This document shows, one piece after another, positions 54,978-64,000 of a stretch of 64,000 bases of DNA. Under the pieces are notes generated by a model. It saw nothing but the letters and a program-made list of their open reading frames with translations. It had not been told where the DNA came from and searched no databases. Within the stretch, counting starts at the first letter, position 1. Each line of letters opens with the position of its first letter. Made by a program: the position numbers and the translations under genes. The stretch is taken from contig JAAHFU020000004.1 of assembly GCA_010672825.2 (NCBI GenBank), forward strand, positions 62,001 through 126,000, read 5' to 3'. Source of the DNA: Leptolyngbya sp. SIO1E4. GTDB lineage: Bacteria > Cyanobacteriota > Cyanobacteriia > Phormidesmidales > Phormidesmidaceae.

Positions 54978-55982
54978 TTATTCATAAGGTTCAGCCATCC
55001 CTACAACCACCTTTCGTGAACCAGAGAATGGCATGCGTCCATGGGCTACTAGCATATTATCTAGCATTAGTATATCACCCTTTTGCCAGGTGAATATAAC
55101 AGCTTCCTGGCGATATATTTCACGAATTTCATCTAATACTGAAGCTTCAATGGTTGAACCATCTCCGTAATAGGAATTACGCGGTACATCCGATTCTTTC
55201 AAGATTGAAAGTAAAAATTTGCTAACTTCTAGATCTAAGCTGGATACGTGAAATAAATGAGCTTGATTAAACCATACAGGTTCACCGGTCTGAGGATGAG
55301 TGGCTACAGCTTGGCAAACTTGGCGAGTTCTGAGATGGTCTTTATCTTTCCACTCAAATTCAATACCAGCTTGACGACAATAGGCTTCAACCTCTGATTT
55401 CTGATTAGTTTGGAAAACATTTTCCCAGTGCAGATCAAGTCCTTCGCCATAATTACGAACATACATAACCTTCTTCTGAATAAATCGCCTTCTTATGTCT
55501 GGAGGAATACGTTGGAAAACTTTTCTGCTATCCGCGATCGGCGTTTCTCCTCCTTGCTTTGCGACTTCTAAACAAAAGAACCAAATCTTCATTGGCCAGC
55601 TTGAGGAGTAAGCCATTTCATTATGTAAAGGAATGAATTGCTCAGCCGGATACTCGGTTGACGTATATATATTGCTACTCACTTGACTGCGAGGTGTCGA
55701 GCGGTATGAATATTCTGCTAAATTGCTTGAAAGTGCTCTAATAAAATCCTCAAACTCAGAAACAGACTGTATCTCAAATCCTCGAAACAGAATGCCACCA
55801 TATTGCAATAGTCTGGTCTCAATAAACTCTCGATTGTTTGCAGCCCAGCTTATCAAGTTAATCCCATCAACAGCAGGCCTGATAATCAGAGGTAAGGACT
55901 GCTCAGGTTGCATCAACTCTGTTCTAACAAGTGCGGCTTGCGAAACATCAACTATTTTTCGACTGATGCCTTTGAATCTCAT
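54978..55982 (-). CDS. TauD/SyrP-type Fe(II)/2-oxoglutarate aspartyl beta-hydroxylase
   Basis: A 334-residue free-standing hydroxylase. The 2-His-1-carboxylate triad is visible as HNE (His120, Glu122) and distal His314 in VAHGR. The Arg of the 2-oxoglutarate clamp is probably the one in SGSRKVVVGM. SyrP-like members hydroxylate the beta carbon of aspartate while it is bound to an NRPS carrier. It lies directly before the Asp-specific NRPS at 50229-54944 and after an NRPS ending in a C domain, the same relative position as the hydroxylase fused in the 43189-50217 protein. The ATG at 55982 (MRFKGISRK) is preferred to a TTG 36 bases upstream because homology to the fused copy starts there. Confidence 0.9.
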   Translation of the reverse strand: MRFKGISRKIVDVSQAALVRTELMQPEQSLPLIIRPAVDGINLISWAANNREFIETRLLQYGGILFRGFEIQSVSEFEDFIRALSSNLAEYSYRSTPRSQVSSNIYTSTEYPAEQFIPLHNEMAYSSSWPMKIWFFCLEVAKQGGETPIADSRKVFQRIPPDIRRRFIQKKVMYVRNYGEGLDLHWENVFQTNQKSEVEAYCRQAGIEFEWKDKDHLRTRQVCQAVATHPQTGEPVWFNQAHLFHVSSLDLEVSKFLLSILKESDVPRNSYYGDGSTIEASVLDEIREIYRQEAVIFTWQKGDILMLDNMLVAHGRMPFSGSRKVVVGMAEPYE

Positions 55983-56043
55983 AACTGCTTCTTTTTTAGT
56001 TAGAGGTTTCTCAATCAAAAATCTTTACACTGCTAGTCCCGAT

Positions 56044-59000
56044 TCAACTACTAAGCTCACTAGTTGCTCTACGTCCAAGCTTGCCAAGCTTTTGGCGACG
56101 TGATGTTAGAAATTCTTTTTGCTGCGCCAACTGCTGTTGCTTCTGTGCCTCTTTTAATACTGCACTTAGGGCATTCAGTTGAATGTCAGGCTGTTGTATA
56201 ACTGTACTCAGAACTAGTTTAAATAATTCAACCATTCTAGCGATTGTTGAAGTTTTAAATAGATCGGTTTTGTACTCAAAGAAACCCTGCAAACTCTCTG
56301 ATGTCTCCACTAAATCCAACTTTAAATCATATCGGACAACTCCAGTCTCAAACTCTAGGGTGTTTAGAGTTAACTCCGAAACCTCTAAATCTGGCATCGG
56401 TGAATTCTGAAGAACAAACCAAACTCGAAATAATGGATAACTATTAAGGTTGCGTTCTATTCCTAACTCTGATATAAGTTTTTCAAATGGCAAATCTTGA
56501 TGAGCGTAAGCGCCTAATGTTATTTCTCGAATGTGGCCTAAATATTCTCGAAAACTAGGATTGCCGGATAAATTACTTCGTAAAACAAGCGTATTCACAA
56601 AGCATCCAATCAATCCCTCTGTTTCACTCCGATTTCGGTTGGCAATGGGTGAACCCACGAGAATATCTTCTTGGCCTTTATAGCTATGAAGTAACGTATT
56701 AAAAGCGCCTAACAGGATCATAAATAGCGTGACGCCTTCTTGCTTGCTTAAAGTGTTTAGGCCCACTGTCAGCATTGGGGAGAGTGCAAAGAATTTTCTG
56801 GTTCCACAAGCAGTTGCAACCAAGGCGGGCTCTCGATCAGTCGGTAGTTCTAGAACAGAAGGATTTGTGCCCAACTGCTGCTTCCAATATGCTAGCTGAG
56901 TTTCTAAGATTTCCCCCTGTAGCCATTGACGTTGCCAGACTGCGAAGTCCGCATACTGGATCGGCAGCTCTGGTAGTAGTGAGGGCTGGCCTTGCGAGAA
57001 GGAACTGTAAAGTGCTGCTAGTTCTCTAACCAAGATTCCCATAGACCATCCATCAGCAATAATGTGATGGATGTTGAACATGAGCAAATATTTCTGCTCA
57101 TCAAGCTTGAGCAAAGCTACTCTTAGCAATGGATCTTGAGCTAAGTCGAAGACTCTTTGGCCCCACTCCTTCACTAATCCCTGGACTTCTTGCTTCTGCT
57201 CAGTTTTAGGCAACTCGCACAAGTCCAAAACCGGTAAACCAATCTTTAGAGAGGAGGAAATCTGCTGAACAGGTTGTCCCTCGATCACAGGGAATGTAGT
57301 CCGAAAGACTTCATGGCGACGGACAATTTCGTTGAAGGATTGCTCCAGCGCTACGATATTGAGTGAGCCCACTAAGCTCACAGCAGCGGGAAGATTATAA
57401 GCAAATTTGTCTACGTTTAATTGATGAAGAAACCACAATCGAGATTGCGAAAAAGATAGAGGTAGATTGGTATTTCTTGATGTGCGCTCAATGGTAGGAA
57501 GCTTCTGTCCAGACTCTATTTTCTTGGCATCTTGAATGGCTTCAGCTAACCCCGCTACTGTCGGTGACTCAAACATGAGTCTTAAGGGTAGCGCCACCTC
57601 CAATGTTTTCTCTATACGAGAAACAATCTGGGTGGCTAAAAGTGAATGCCCTCCCAATTCAAAGAAATTGTCGTAGACACCAATTTGCTCAAGGCTTAGA
57701 GCTTCAACCCAAATCTCGGATAGCCTGCTCTCGACAGAATTGCGAGGTTGAGCAACAGCTTTTTCTGAAAAAGATTTGGGGATTTCAGGGATAGGGAGCG
57801 CGCGCCGGTCGATTTTGCCATTAGGTGTCAGAGGTAGCGCTTCCAGCACCATAAAAGCCGATGGCACCATATAGTTAGGTAGTTTCTTTTCTAGCAAGCT
57901 ACGCAATTCGTGAGTCGGCACCTCAGCCGCAGTTTGACCCACAATATAGGCGACTAAACGCTTGTTCCCCGGTTCATCTTCCCTGGCCACCACCACAGCT
58001 TGTCGCACTAATGACAATTGATTTAGGACTGTTTCAATCTCCCCTAATTCAATCCGAAAACCTCGTATCTTTACCTGATGATCCAGGCGCTCAATGTATT
58101 CAATCTGGCCATCTGGTAGGTAGCAAGCCAAATCGCCACTCTTATAGAGCCTTGCCCCAGAAGCATGCGTAATAAACTTTGCAGCCGTCAGTTGAGGGCG
58201 ATTTAAATAGCCTCGCGCCAGGCCAGCACCCCCAATATGTAACTCGCCCGGTATACCTACCGACACCGATTGCCCCCCAACATCCAGGAGATAAATCTGC
58301 GTGTTCGCAATAGGGCGGCCAATAGGGACGATAGCTCTTGAGAGCCGGTTCGCAGCGACCTTACAAACGGTTGACCAAATAGTAGTCTCCGTTGGACCAT
58401 ACATGTTCCATAGCGCCCCACATTTGTTGAGCAACGCTTCTGCCAAATCGCGGGGCAACGCCTCACCACCACACAGTACTTTTAGATGGGAGTGGCCTTG
58501 CCAGCCAGCGGCCAACAACATGCGCCAGGTTGCAGGAGTGGCCTGCATCACAGTAATACCAGACTCATGAAGTCGTGCTCCTAGCTGCCTCCCATCCATG
58601 GCAACTTCACGCCTAGCTAATTCCAAGCGGGCGCCCTTCATCAGAGGGAGGTAGAGTTCTAAGGCGGCAATATCGAAAGATATCGACGTCACAGCCAGGA
58701 GCGTATCTTGTGTGGTTAGACCCGGCTGTGTCGCCATCGACGTAAGGAAATTGACAACCGAGCTGTGCGTAATTTGAACCCCTTTAGGTTTGCCAGTAGA
58801 ACCAGAGGTATAGATGACGTAAGCCAGGTTGTCGGGGGTGGCGCGGCTAGAGAGATTGTCAGTGTTCAGGGGAATGGTTTCCCAGTCGGTATCCAAGCAG
58901 AGGACACGGGCTTGATGTTGAGGCAGTTTGTCCACCAAGTGCTGCTGCGTTAGCAGAATAGGGGCTTGGGAATCAGACAAAACCCAGGCTAGACGTTCCG

Positions 59001-60780
59001 GGGGATAGGCGGGGTCTAAGGGCACATACGCTCCACCAGCTTTGAGAATGCCTAGCAATCCAACCACCATCGCGAGCGAGCGCTCCACGCAGATGCCCAC
59101 AAGGATCTCTGCTTTGACGTCCAGCTTTTTCAGCGCGTGTGCTAGTTGATTAGCTCGCTGATTTAGCTCTCGATAAGTTAGCTGTTGCTTTTCAAATCCG
59201 ACCGCTACCGCATCCGGTGTTTTCTCCGCCTGAGCTTCAAACAATTCATGAATACACACCGCTTGGGGATAATCCATCTGAGTTTGATTCCATTGCACTC
59301 CTAACTGATGCTCCTCAGCTTCAGTCAACAAGGGCAATTGCTCAATTCGCTGTTGGGGATTGGCCGCGATCTCAGCCAATAAGGTTGGGAAGTGCCCTCT
59401 GATGCGGCTAATCCTGGACGCATCAAACAAGTCGGTATTATATTCCCAGGAACCTTCCAATCCCGCATCCGTTTCCACCATGTCCAACCGCAAATCAAGC
59501 ACCGCTCTTGTGCTTTCAACCAGAAACGGTGTCAGGGTTAATTCCGGCAATTCAAATCGTTGTGCTTGCGGTATATTTTGCAGGGCAAACGACACTTGGA
59601 AGAGTGGGTTATGGTTGATACTCCGTTCCGGCTGCAGTTCCTCCACAAGTTTTTCAAAGGGTAGATCCTGATTCGCATAGGCTCCTATCGTTCCTTCCCG
59701 GATCCGACCAAGGAGTTCCTCAAAGGTCGGGTTGCCAGCAAGATCTGTGCGCAGGACTAAGGTATTGACAAAAAAGCCAATCAGTCCTTCAACTTCAGCC
59801 TGTGTACGGTTAGCAATCGGCGAACCCACGACGATATCGGTTTGCCCAGCGTAGCGGTAGAGCAAAACCTTAAAGGCTGCCAACAAGGTCATAAACAGCG
59901 TCGCCTCAGCTTTATGACTCAATGCTTTCAGAGCTTGAGTCAAGTGCTTGGACAACTGGAAGGATTGTCCTGCCCCTCGGTAAGTCGGAACAGCAGGGCG
60001 AGGATGATCGGTCGGGAGTTGCAGCAGAGGCGGCGCATTAGCCAACTGCCGTTTCCAGTAAGCCAATTGCGACTTGAGGTTTTCTCCTTGCAATTCTTGC
60101 CGTTGCCAAACCGCGAAATCAGCATATTGGATGGGTAGCTCCGGCAGCGATGAAGATTTGCCGGTCAAGAAGGCTTGGTAAAGGTCAGACAGCTCACGAA
60201 TGATGACACCCAGTGACCAGGTATCGTAGACCGTATGGTGAATGGTAAATAGCAGGACATGATTGTCTTGACTCAGCCGCAGCAGCGTCCAGCGCAATAA
60301 GGGACCTTGAACCAAGTCAAAGGGGCGTTGATTCTGCTCAGTTGCCAGTCGGTAAGCCTCTTTTTGCTGCTCTGCTTCTGACAGTTCGCTTAGGTCTACC
60401 AGGGGGATTGCCAAAGTCAGCTGAGGGGCAATGATCTGTACAGGTTGCCCATCCAGCACCTTGAAAGTCGTCCGCAGAACTTCATGACGCTGCACTATTT
60501 GGTTAACACTTTGCTCCAGTGCCACCACGTTCAGAGTGCCTGTTAGCTGTACAGCTAGATGTTCATTATAAAAAGGGTTATCAGGTTCCAACTGTTGGAG
60601 AAACCACAACCGCTGCTGCCCGAAAGATAAAGGTGGAGGAGTTGTGTCAGAAAGGCGAGCAATGACATTTAATTTCGCATCTGATTCGACCTCACCTCGC
60701 AAGCGCTTTTCAAGCAGAATCCGTTTAGCAGGTGAAAGCTTCGATCGCAGTATTTGTATTTTTTCCTCATCGATATTCAT
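56044..60780 (-). CDS. NRPS, C-A(Gly)-T-C
   Basis: A ~1578-residue NRPS. A docking-like N-terminus (LRSKLSPAKRILLEKRLRGE) is followed by a C domain with HHTVYDT (181-187; Gly replaced by Thr), an A domain reading DILQLGMIWK (a glycine code), a carrier with GGHSLL, and a second C domain with canonical HHIIADG. The last C domain has no A domain behind it in the same protein and should condense Gly with the aspartate on the next NRPS; the free hydroxylase gene lies between them. The ATG at 60780 (MNIDEEKI) is preferred for its similarity to NRPS starts; an ATG six codons upstream (60798) is possible. The gene follows the PKS gene by 20-38 bases. Confidence 0.9.
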   Translation of the reverse strand: MNIDEEKIQILRSKLSPAKRILLEKRLRGEVESDAKLNVIARLSDTTPPPLSFGQQRLWFLQQLEPDNPFYNEHLAVQLTGTLNVVALEQSVNQIVQRHEVLRTTFKVLDGQPVQIIAPQLTLAIPLVDLSELSEAEQQKEAYRLATEQNQRPFDLVQGPLLRWTLLRLSQDNHVLLFTIHHTVYDTWSLGVIIRELSDLYQAFLTGKSSSLPELPIQYADFAVWQRQELQGENLKSQLAYWKRQLANAPPLLQLPTDHPRPAVPTYRGAGQSFQLSKHLTQALKALSHKAEATLFMTLLAAFKVLLYRYAGQTDIVVGSPIANRTQAEVEGLIGFFVNTLVLRTDLAGNPTFEELLGRIREGTIGAYANQDLPFEKLVEELQPERSINHNPLFQVSFALQNIPQAQRFELPELTLTPFLVESTRAVLDLRLDMVETDAGLEGSWEYNTDLFDASRISRIRGHFPTLLAEIAANPQQRIEQLPLLTEAEEHQLGVQWNQTQMDYPQAVCIHELFEAQAEKTPDAVAVGFEKQQLTYRELNQRANQLAHALKKLDVKAEILVGICVERSLAMVVGLLGILKAGGAYVPLDPAYPPERLAWVLSDSQAPILLTQQHLVDKLPQHQARVLCLDTDWETIPLNTDNLSSRATPDNLAYVIYTSGSTGKPKGVQITHSSVVNFLTSMATQPGLTTQDTLLAVTSISFDIAALELYLPLMKGARLELARREVAMDGRQLGARLHESGITVMQATPATWRMLLAAGWQGHSHLKVLCGGEALPRDLAEALLNKCGALWNMYGPTETTIWSTVCKVAANRLSRAIVPIGRPIANTQIYLLDVGGQSVSVGIPGELHIGGAGLARGYLNRPQLTAAKFITHASGARLYKSGDLACYLPDGQIEYIERLDHQVKIRGFRIELGEIETVLNQLSLVRQAVVVAREDEPGNKRLVAYIVGQTAAEVPTHELRSLLEKKLPNYMVPSAFMVLEALPLTPNGKIDRRALPIPEIPKSFSEKAVAQPRNSVESRLSEIWVEALSLEQIGVYDNFFELGGHSLLATQIVSRIEKTLEVALPLRLMFESPTVAGLAEAIQDAKKIESGQKLPTIERTSRNTNLPLSFSQSRLWFLHQLNVDKFAYNLPAAVSLVGSLNIVALEQSFNEIVRRHEVFRTTFPVIEGQPVQQISSSLKIGLPVLDLCELPKTEQKQEVQGLVKEWGQRVFDLAQDPLLRVALLKLDEQKYLLMFNIHHIIADGWSMGILVRELAALYSSFSQGQPSLLPELPIQYADFAVWQRQWLQGEILETQLAYWKQQLGTNPSVLELPTDREPALVATACGTRKFFALSPMLTVGLNTLSKQEGVTLFMILLGAFNTLLHSYKGQEDILVGSPIANRNRSETEGLIGCFVNTLVLRSNLSGNPSFREYLGHIREITLGAYAHQDLPFEKLISELGIERNLNSYPLFRVWFVLQNSPMPDLEVSELTLNTLEFETGVVRYDLKLDLVETSESLQGFFEYKTDLFKTSTIARMVELFKLVLSTVIQQPDIQLNALSAVLKEAQKQQQLAQQKEFLTSRRQKLGKLGRRATSELSS

Positions 60781-60818
60781 TTCACACTCATCCCCCATTT
60801 AATTATCAGAAATATTCT

Positions 60819-63800
60819 TTATTTCTCAGAAACATCTTGTAAAAGGATTTGAGTTTCTTCTTCAGTCAATTTTTCTAATTCTCCGATAATAACTTCTTCG
60901 ATGATCAGAGCTAATGCAGCGATGCAAGGTGATTGAAAGAGGTGATCTATGGGTATCTCTATTTGTAATTCTTGCCTAAGGCGAGAAATTAGCTGAACTC
61001 CGATCAAGGAATCCCCTCCCAGTTCAAAAAAGTTGTCATAGACCCCTACTTGATCTACACCGAGTACCTGTTGCCAAACATTAGCTAGCTTTTGCTCAAT
61101 TTCATTCCTCGGAGCAACAAAAGCATTCGATAATTCTGGCCTGGGATAACGTGAAGATTTTTGGTTGGCAATCCTCTCGCCCATGGATATCGGATCAATC
61201 CATTTTTTGAGCCTGAGTTGCAACGGGAACGTTGCAACCACTATTTGATGATGGAACTCGCCTCTCAATAAAATGCGTTCAAATGCCTGAGTTCCTTCTT
61301 CCAGTGTGAAAGCAAATTCAGCCAAACTAGTCTGGTTTAATCCAGTTTGCTGGCTGGGTTCTTCTACCTGCCAGGCATCCCAATTAACACTCAGCCAGGG
61401 GATGGTAGAGTTTATCTGTTTTTGGTGAGCCGTGAACGCATCCATAAAGCGATTGGCTGCTCCATAAGCGACATATCCCAGACCGCCTAAAACTGAGGAT
61501 AAAGAAGACATCAATACACAAAAATCAAGTTCTTTATCTTGCAGGGCCTTTTCTAACACTAAAAGGCCATAGACTTTGGCCTGAAATTGTTGCTCACACG
61601 CAATTTTATTGGCCTTATCAATCGGCCCAAAGGATTTACCTCCAACAGTTCCAGCAGCGTGGATAACCCCATGAAGTGCTCCAAATTGCTGCTGTGTCTG
61701 TGCGATCACGGCTGTCATTTGTCCGAGGTCTACCACATCAGCACTCAACACCTGCACCTCCGCACCGAGCGCCTCCAGGTCTTGGAGTTTGCGAATCTTG
61801 CTACTGATGCGATCAGTTTCCTCATGCGTGGCTAGCCAGCTACCCCACTCCTCTTTTGCCGGAAAAGCCGAACGTCCAGTCAGCACTAATTTAGCTTGAA
61901 CAGTTGCAGCTAGGGACTGCGCCAAGACCAGCCCAATATTGCCAAGTCCCCCAGTAATCAAATAAACGCCCCCAGTCCTTAAGCGCAAGGTTTCTGTCAT
62001 CGATGCCTCTAAAGGCAGGGGCTCAAAACGTACTGGATCAAACGTTTGCACCCAGCGGTTATGCCCCCGGTAAGCAACTACCCGCTCAGAAATCGGGCGC
62101 TCCAGCTCGGTCAGGAGTTGATCAATCAGTTTCGCTTGCTGCCAGCTGCCGCCTGCAGGAAGCACCACATCAATACTGCAGCAACTGATAGAGGGGTATT
62201 CTTGGGGGATGACTTTGACAGGGCCTAAGAGCGTCGCCTTAGCTGGTACCAGGCTTTCTTCGCCCGTCACCGACTGCAAGCCGTTCGAGACCACCGTCAG
62301 CTCTAACCCTTCATTCAGATTCTGCTTTCCCAAGGCTTGAGCCAGAAACAACAAACTGTAGAATCCGGTTGCTTGCGCTTCCTGCGTGCCAGTTAGTCCG
62401 GTTTCAGCCTCACTGGCAGTCGTGATATTCCACAAATGGATAATCTTGGCTGGCTGATGATGGGTTAGTAGGTCCTTGAGTAAGACGTCATAGTCATCCT
62501 TTTGGCCCGGATTGAGGGTATATAAATTCTCACTCGGGTGAGCAAACTCGGCCCCTCTTTTGACCGTAATCACAGGTTGGATTTGCGCTCGTAGCTTCTT
62601 GACCAACTGTTCCCCGACGCCACAGTCATCCAGAAACACCACTGTAGAAGACAGAGACGAATTCGATGCAGCTGATGGCATGGGGCTGGAAAGAACCGAT
62701 TGTTTCCAGCCAGGCACATAGAACCAATCCGCAATATCCGAATGCTTTTTCAAGGAAACGGGGGTGAAGCGATCTGCACCTTCTCCTGGTTTAGGTGGAT
62801 CAATCCAATAACGCTGGCGCTCAAAGGGATAGGTGGGCAACGGCAAACGATGACGTTGCTCGTGCGCGTAAAAACCCGACCAATCCACTTCGCCCCCCGC
62901 TAACCATAACTGACCCAACGCCTTCAGCAAAAAGGCCACATCCGAACCCGGTTCCTTGGGATGTCGTACCGAAGACTGCACGACCTGCTCCGCCGCTTTC
63001 GCGGGGTGCCGTTTCGCTAAGGTCGTTAAGCTCCGTCCCGGGCCGACCTCCAACAGAATCTGCGTCGGGTCTTGCAACAACACCGCCAACCCCGACGCCC
63101 AACGCACCGGGTGCCGGAGATGTCTCGCCCAATATACCGGGTCAGTGGCCTCCTTCGAGGTAATCCAAGTGCCTGTGACATTGGAGAGGTAGGGAATTTG
63201 AGGCGCACTCAGGCACACTTGCTTCACCCTTTGGATGAACGTATCGAGTATCGGTTCCATCATCGGGGAATGGAACGCATGGGAGGTGTGTAAACGGCGA
63301 CTATCAATCCCTTGGGCTGCCAACTGACGCTCGAAAGACTCAATGGCGGTCGTTTCTCCCGACACCACACAAGCGGCAGGACCGTTGATGACCGCCAGCG
63401 AGAGGCTGTTGGGGAGTAGTGGAGTCACCTCGGCTTCGGGCAGGGGCACTGCGAGCATGCTCCCAGAGGGCAATCCCTGCATCAGCTGGCCGCGAGCCGC
63501 GACCAGTGCTAAGGCATCTTCTAAAGACAAGACACCCGCTAGCGTCGCGGCGACATATTCGCCAATGCTGTGACCCATCATGGCACGCGGACGCACCCCC
63601 CATGCCTGCCAGAGTTGGGCCAAGGCATACTCAATGACAAACAGCGCCGGTTGGGTTATCGCTGTCTGCTGCAGCTGCTCAGTAGCCGCTTCTACCTGCT
63701 CTGCAGGAGGATAGAGGACTGTGGTGCGCAGATCGTAGCCTAGGTGCGGTTCGAGGAGGTCACAGCAGCGATCAACTGATTCAGCAAAGGTGGCCTCACA

Positions 63801-64000
63801 GCGATAGAGCTCTTGGGCCATGTTTACGTACTGAACTCCCTGCCCCGAGAATAAAAACACTACGGGCCGTTCCCCAGGCTCTTGAAAGTGCGTCCCCACC
63901 TGCTCTGGTTCCAAGTTCTTCAGCGCCTCAGTCGCTGAATCAATGTCCTGGCAAACCACTATGCGACGATGGTCGAAGGCACGCCGCCCCATGCTCAAGG
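60819..64000 (-). CDS. type I PKS, AT-KR-ACP visible (N-terminal part outside window)
   Basis: The frame runs off the window edge, so the KS and anything before it are not seen. Visible in order: an AT with GHSIGEY and malonyl-type HAFH; a ketoreductase with the NADPH loop GGLGNIGL, catalytic region MSSLSSVLGGLGYVAYGAANRF (Ser, Tyr, Asn present); and a carrier with GGDSLIG. No dehydratase is seen, so a beta-hydroxyacyl product is predicted. The acidic tail (LEKLTEEETQILL) resembles the short C-terminal docking motifs that bind the N-terminus of a following NRPS, here the Gly module 20 bases or so downstream. This protein probably extends a fatty acyl or other starter loaded upstream. Confidence 0.88.
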   Translation of the reverse strand, partial: LSMGRRAFDHRRIVVCQDIDSATEALKNLEPEQVGTHFQEPGERPVVFLFSGQGVQYVNMAQELYRCEATFAESVDRCCDLLEPHLGYDLRTTVLYPPAEQVEAATEQLQQTAITQPALFVIEYALAQLWQAWGVRPRAMMGHSIGEYVAATLAGVLSLEDALALVAARGQLMQGLPSGSMLAVPLPEAEVTPLLPNSLSLAVINGPAACVVSGETTAIESFERQLAAQGIDSRRLHTSHAFHSPMMEPILDTFIQRVKQVCLSAPQIPYLSNVTGTWITSKEATDPVYWARHLRHPVRWASGLAVLLQDPTQILLEVGPGRSLTTLAKRHPAKAAEQVVQSSVRHPKEPGSDVAFLLKALGQLWLAGGEVDWSGFYAHEQRHRLPLPTYPFERQRYWIDPPKPGEGADRFTPVSLKKHSDIADWFYVPGWKQSVLSSPMPSAASNSSLSSTVVFLDDCGVGEQLVKKLRAQIQPVITVKRGAEFAHPSENLYTLNPGQKDDYDVLLKDLLTHHQPAKIIHLWNITTASEAETGLTGTQEAQATGFYSLLFLAQALGKQNLNEGLELTVVSNGLQSVTGEESLVPAKATLLGPVKVIPQEYPSISCCSIDVVLPAGGSWQQAKLIDQLLTELERPISERVVAYRGHNRWVQTFDPVRFEPLPLEASMTETLRLRTGGVYLITGGLGNIGLVLAQSLAATVQAKLVLTGRSAFPAKEEWGSWLATHEETDRISSKIRKLQDLEALGAEVQVLSADVVDLGQMTAVIAQTQQQFGALHGVIHAAGTVGGKSFGPIDKANKIACEQQFQAKVYGLLVLEKALQDKELDFCVLMSSLSSVLGGLGYVAYGAANRFMDAFTAHQKQINSTIPWLSVNWDAWQVEEPSQQTGLNQTSLAEFAFTLEEGTQAFERILLRGEFHHQIVVATFPLQLRLKKWIDPISMGERIANQKSSRYPRPELSNAFVAPRNEIEQKLANVWQQVLGVDQVGVYDNFFELGGDSLIGVQLISRLRQELQIEIPIDHLFQSPCIAALALIIEEVIIGELEKLTEEETQILLQDVSEK

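Noticed and set aside
62795-63163. 122-codon plus-strand frame inside the PKS region
   Set aside because: It is antisense to the acyltransferase domain and has no domain of its own.

Overview
The window looks like a chromosomal segment of a cyanobacterium, probably filamentous. The evidence is the recurring HIP1 octamer (GCGATCGC, e.g. 1079-1086 and 9943-9950), heptameric and octameric short tandem repeats, long pentapeptide-repeat and NB-ARC proteins, a haemagglutinin-type two-partner exoprotein, AMIN-domain TonB receptor architecture, and a giant NRPS/PKS operon. No rRNA, tRNA or CRISPR array was recognised.

Region 1 (1-10 kb): the end of a TpsB/FhaC-type outer-membrane transporter, a C-terminally short NB-ARC ATPase, a TpsA-type exoprotein with about eight 60-residue repeats, and a 1036-residue pentapeptide-repeat membrane protein. 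The gaps hold hairpin repeats and gene debris. Region 2 (10-16 kb): a minus-strand set downstream of a MerR-TipAS-Clp_N regulator, comprising a DUF6326-like membrane protein, a cupin, a DUF3179 protein, a methyltransferase and a VOC protein. Region 3 (15.4-22.9 kb): a Uma2-type nuclease, a toxin gene whose antitoxin is frameshifted, an AraC remnant, an LRR/pentapeptide protein, a MalT-like LuxR regulator and a dienelactone-hydrolase-like protein.

Region 4 (23-64 kb) appears to be a siderophore locus. On the plus strand are a TonB-dependent receptor and a Tat-type lipoprotein for ferric-siderophore binding. On the minus strand are an MFS exporter, a class III aminotransferase and eight tightly packed biosynthetic genes running out of the window. 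In transcription order these encode: a PKS (AT-KR-ACP visible), an NRPS C-A(Gly)-T-C, a free TauD/SyrP-type hydroxylase, an NRPS I-A(Asp)-T-E, an NRPS C-A(Thr)-T-E-C fused to a second TauD hydroxylase, an NRPS I-A(Asp)-T, a PKS KS-AT-ACP with a degenerate E domain, an NRPS C-A(Pro-like)-T with a degenerate terminal C domain, and the aminotransferase. 'I' marks a condensation-like domain without the HHxxxDG motif. Substrates were read by eye from binding-pocket residues.

Two Asp modules, each preceded by a C domain plus a hydroxylase, predict two beta-hydroxyaspartates. These are classic Fe(III)-binding groups and match the general logic of cyanobacterial beta-hydroxyaspartate lipopeptide siderophores (cyanochelin-type). 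The predicted backbone is acyl/ketide-Gly-OHAsp-Thr-OHAsp-C2 unit-Pro-like. The C2 extension after the second OHAsp, the degenerate E and C domains and the lack of a thioesterase make the end of this assembly line unusual.
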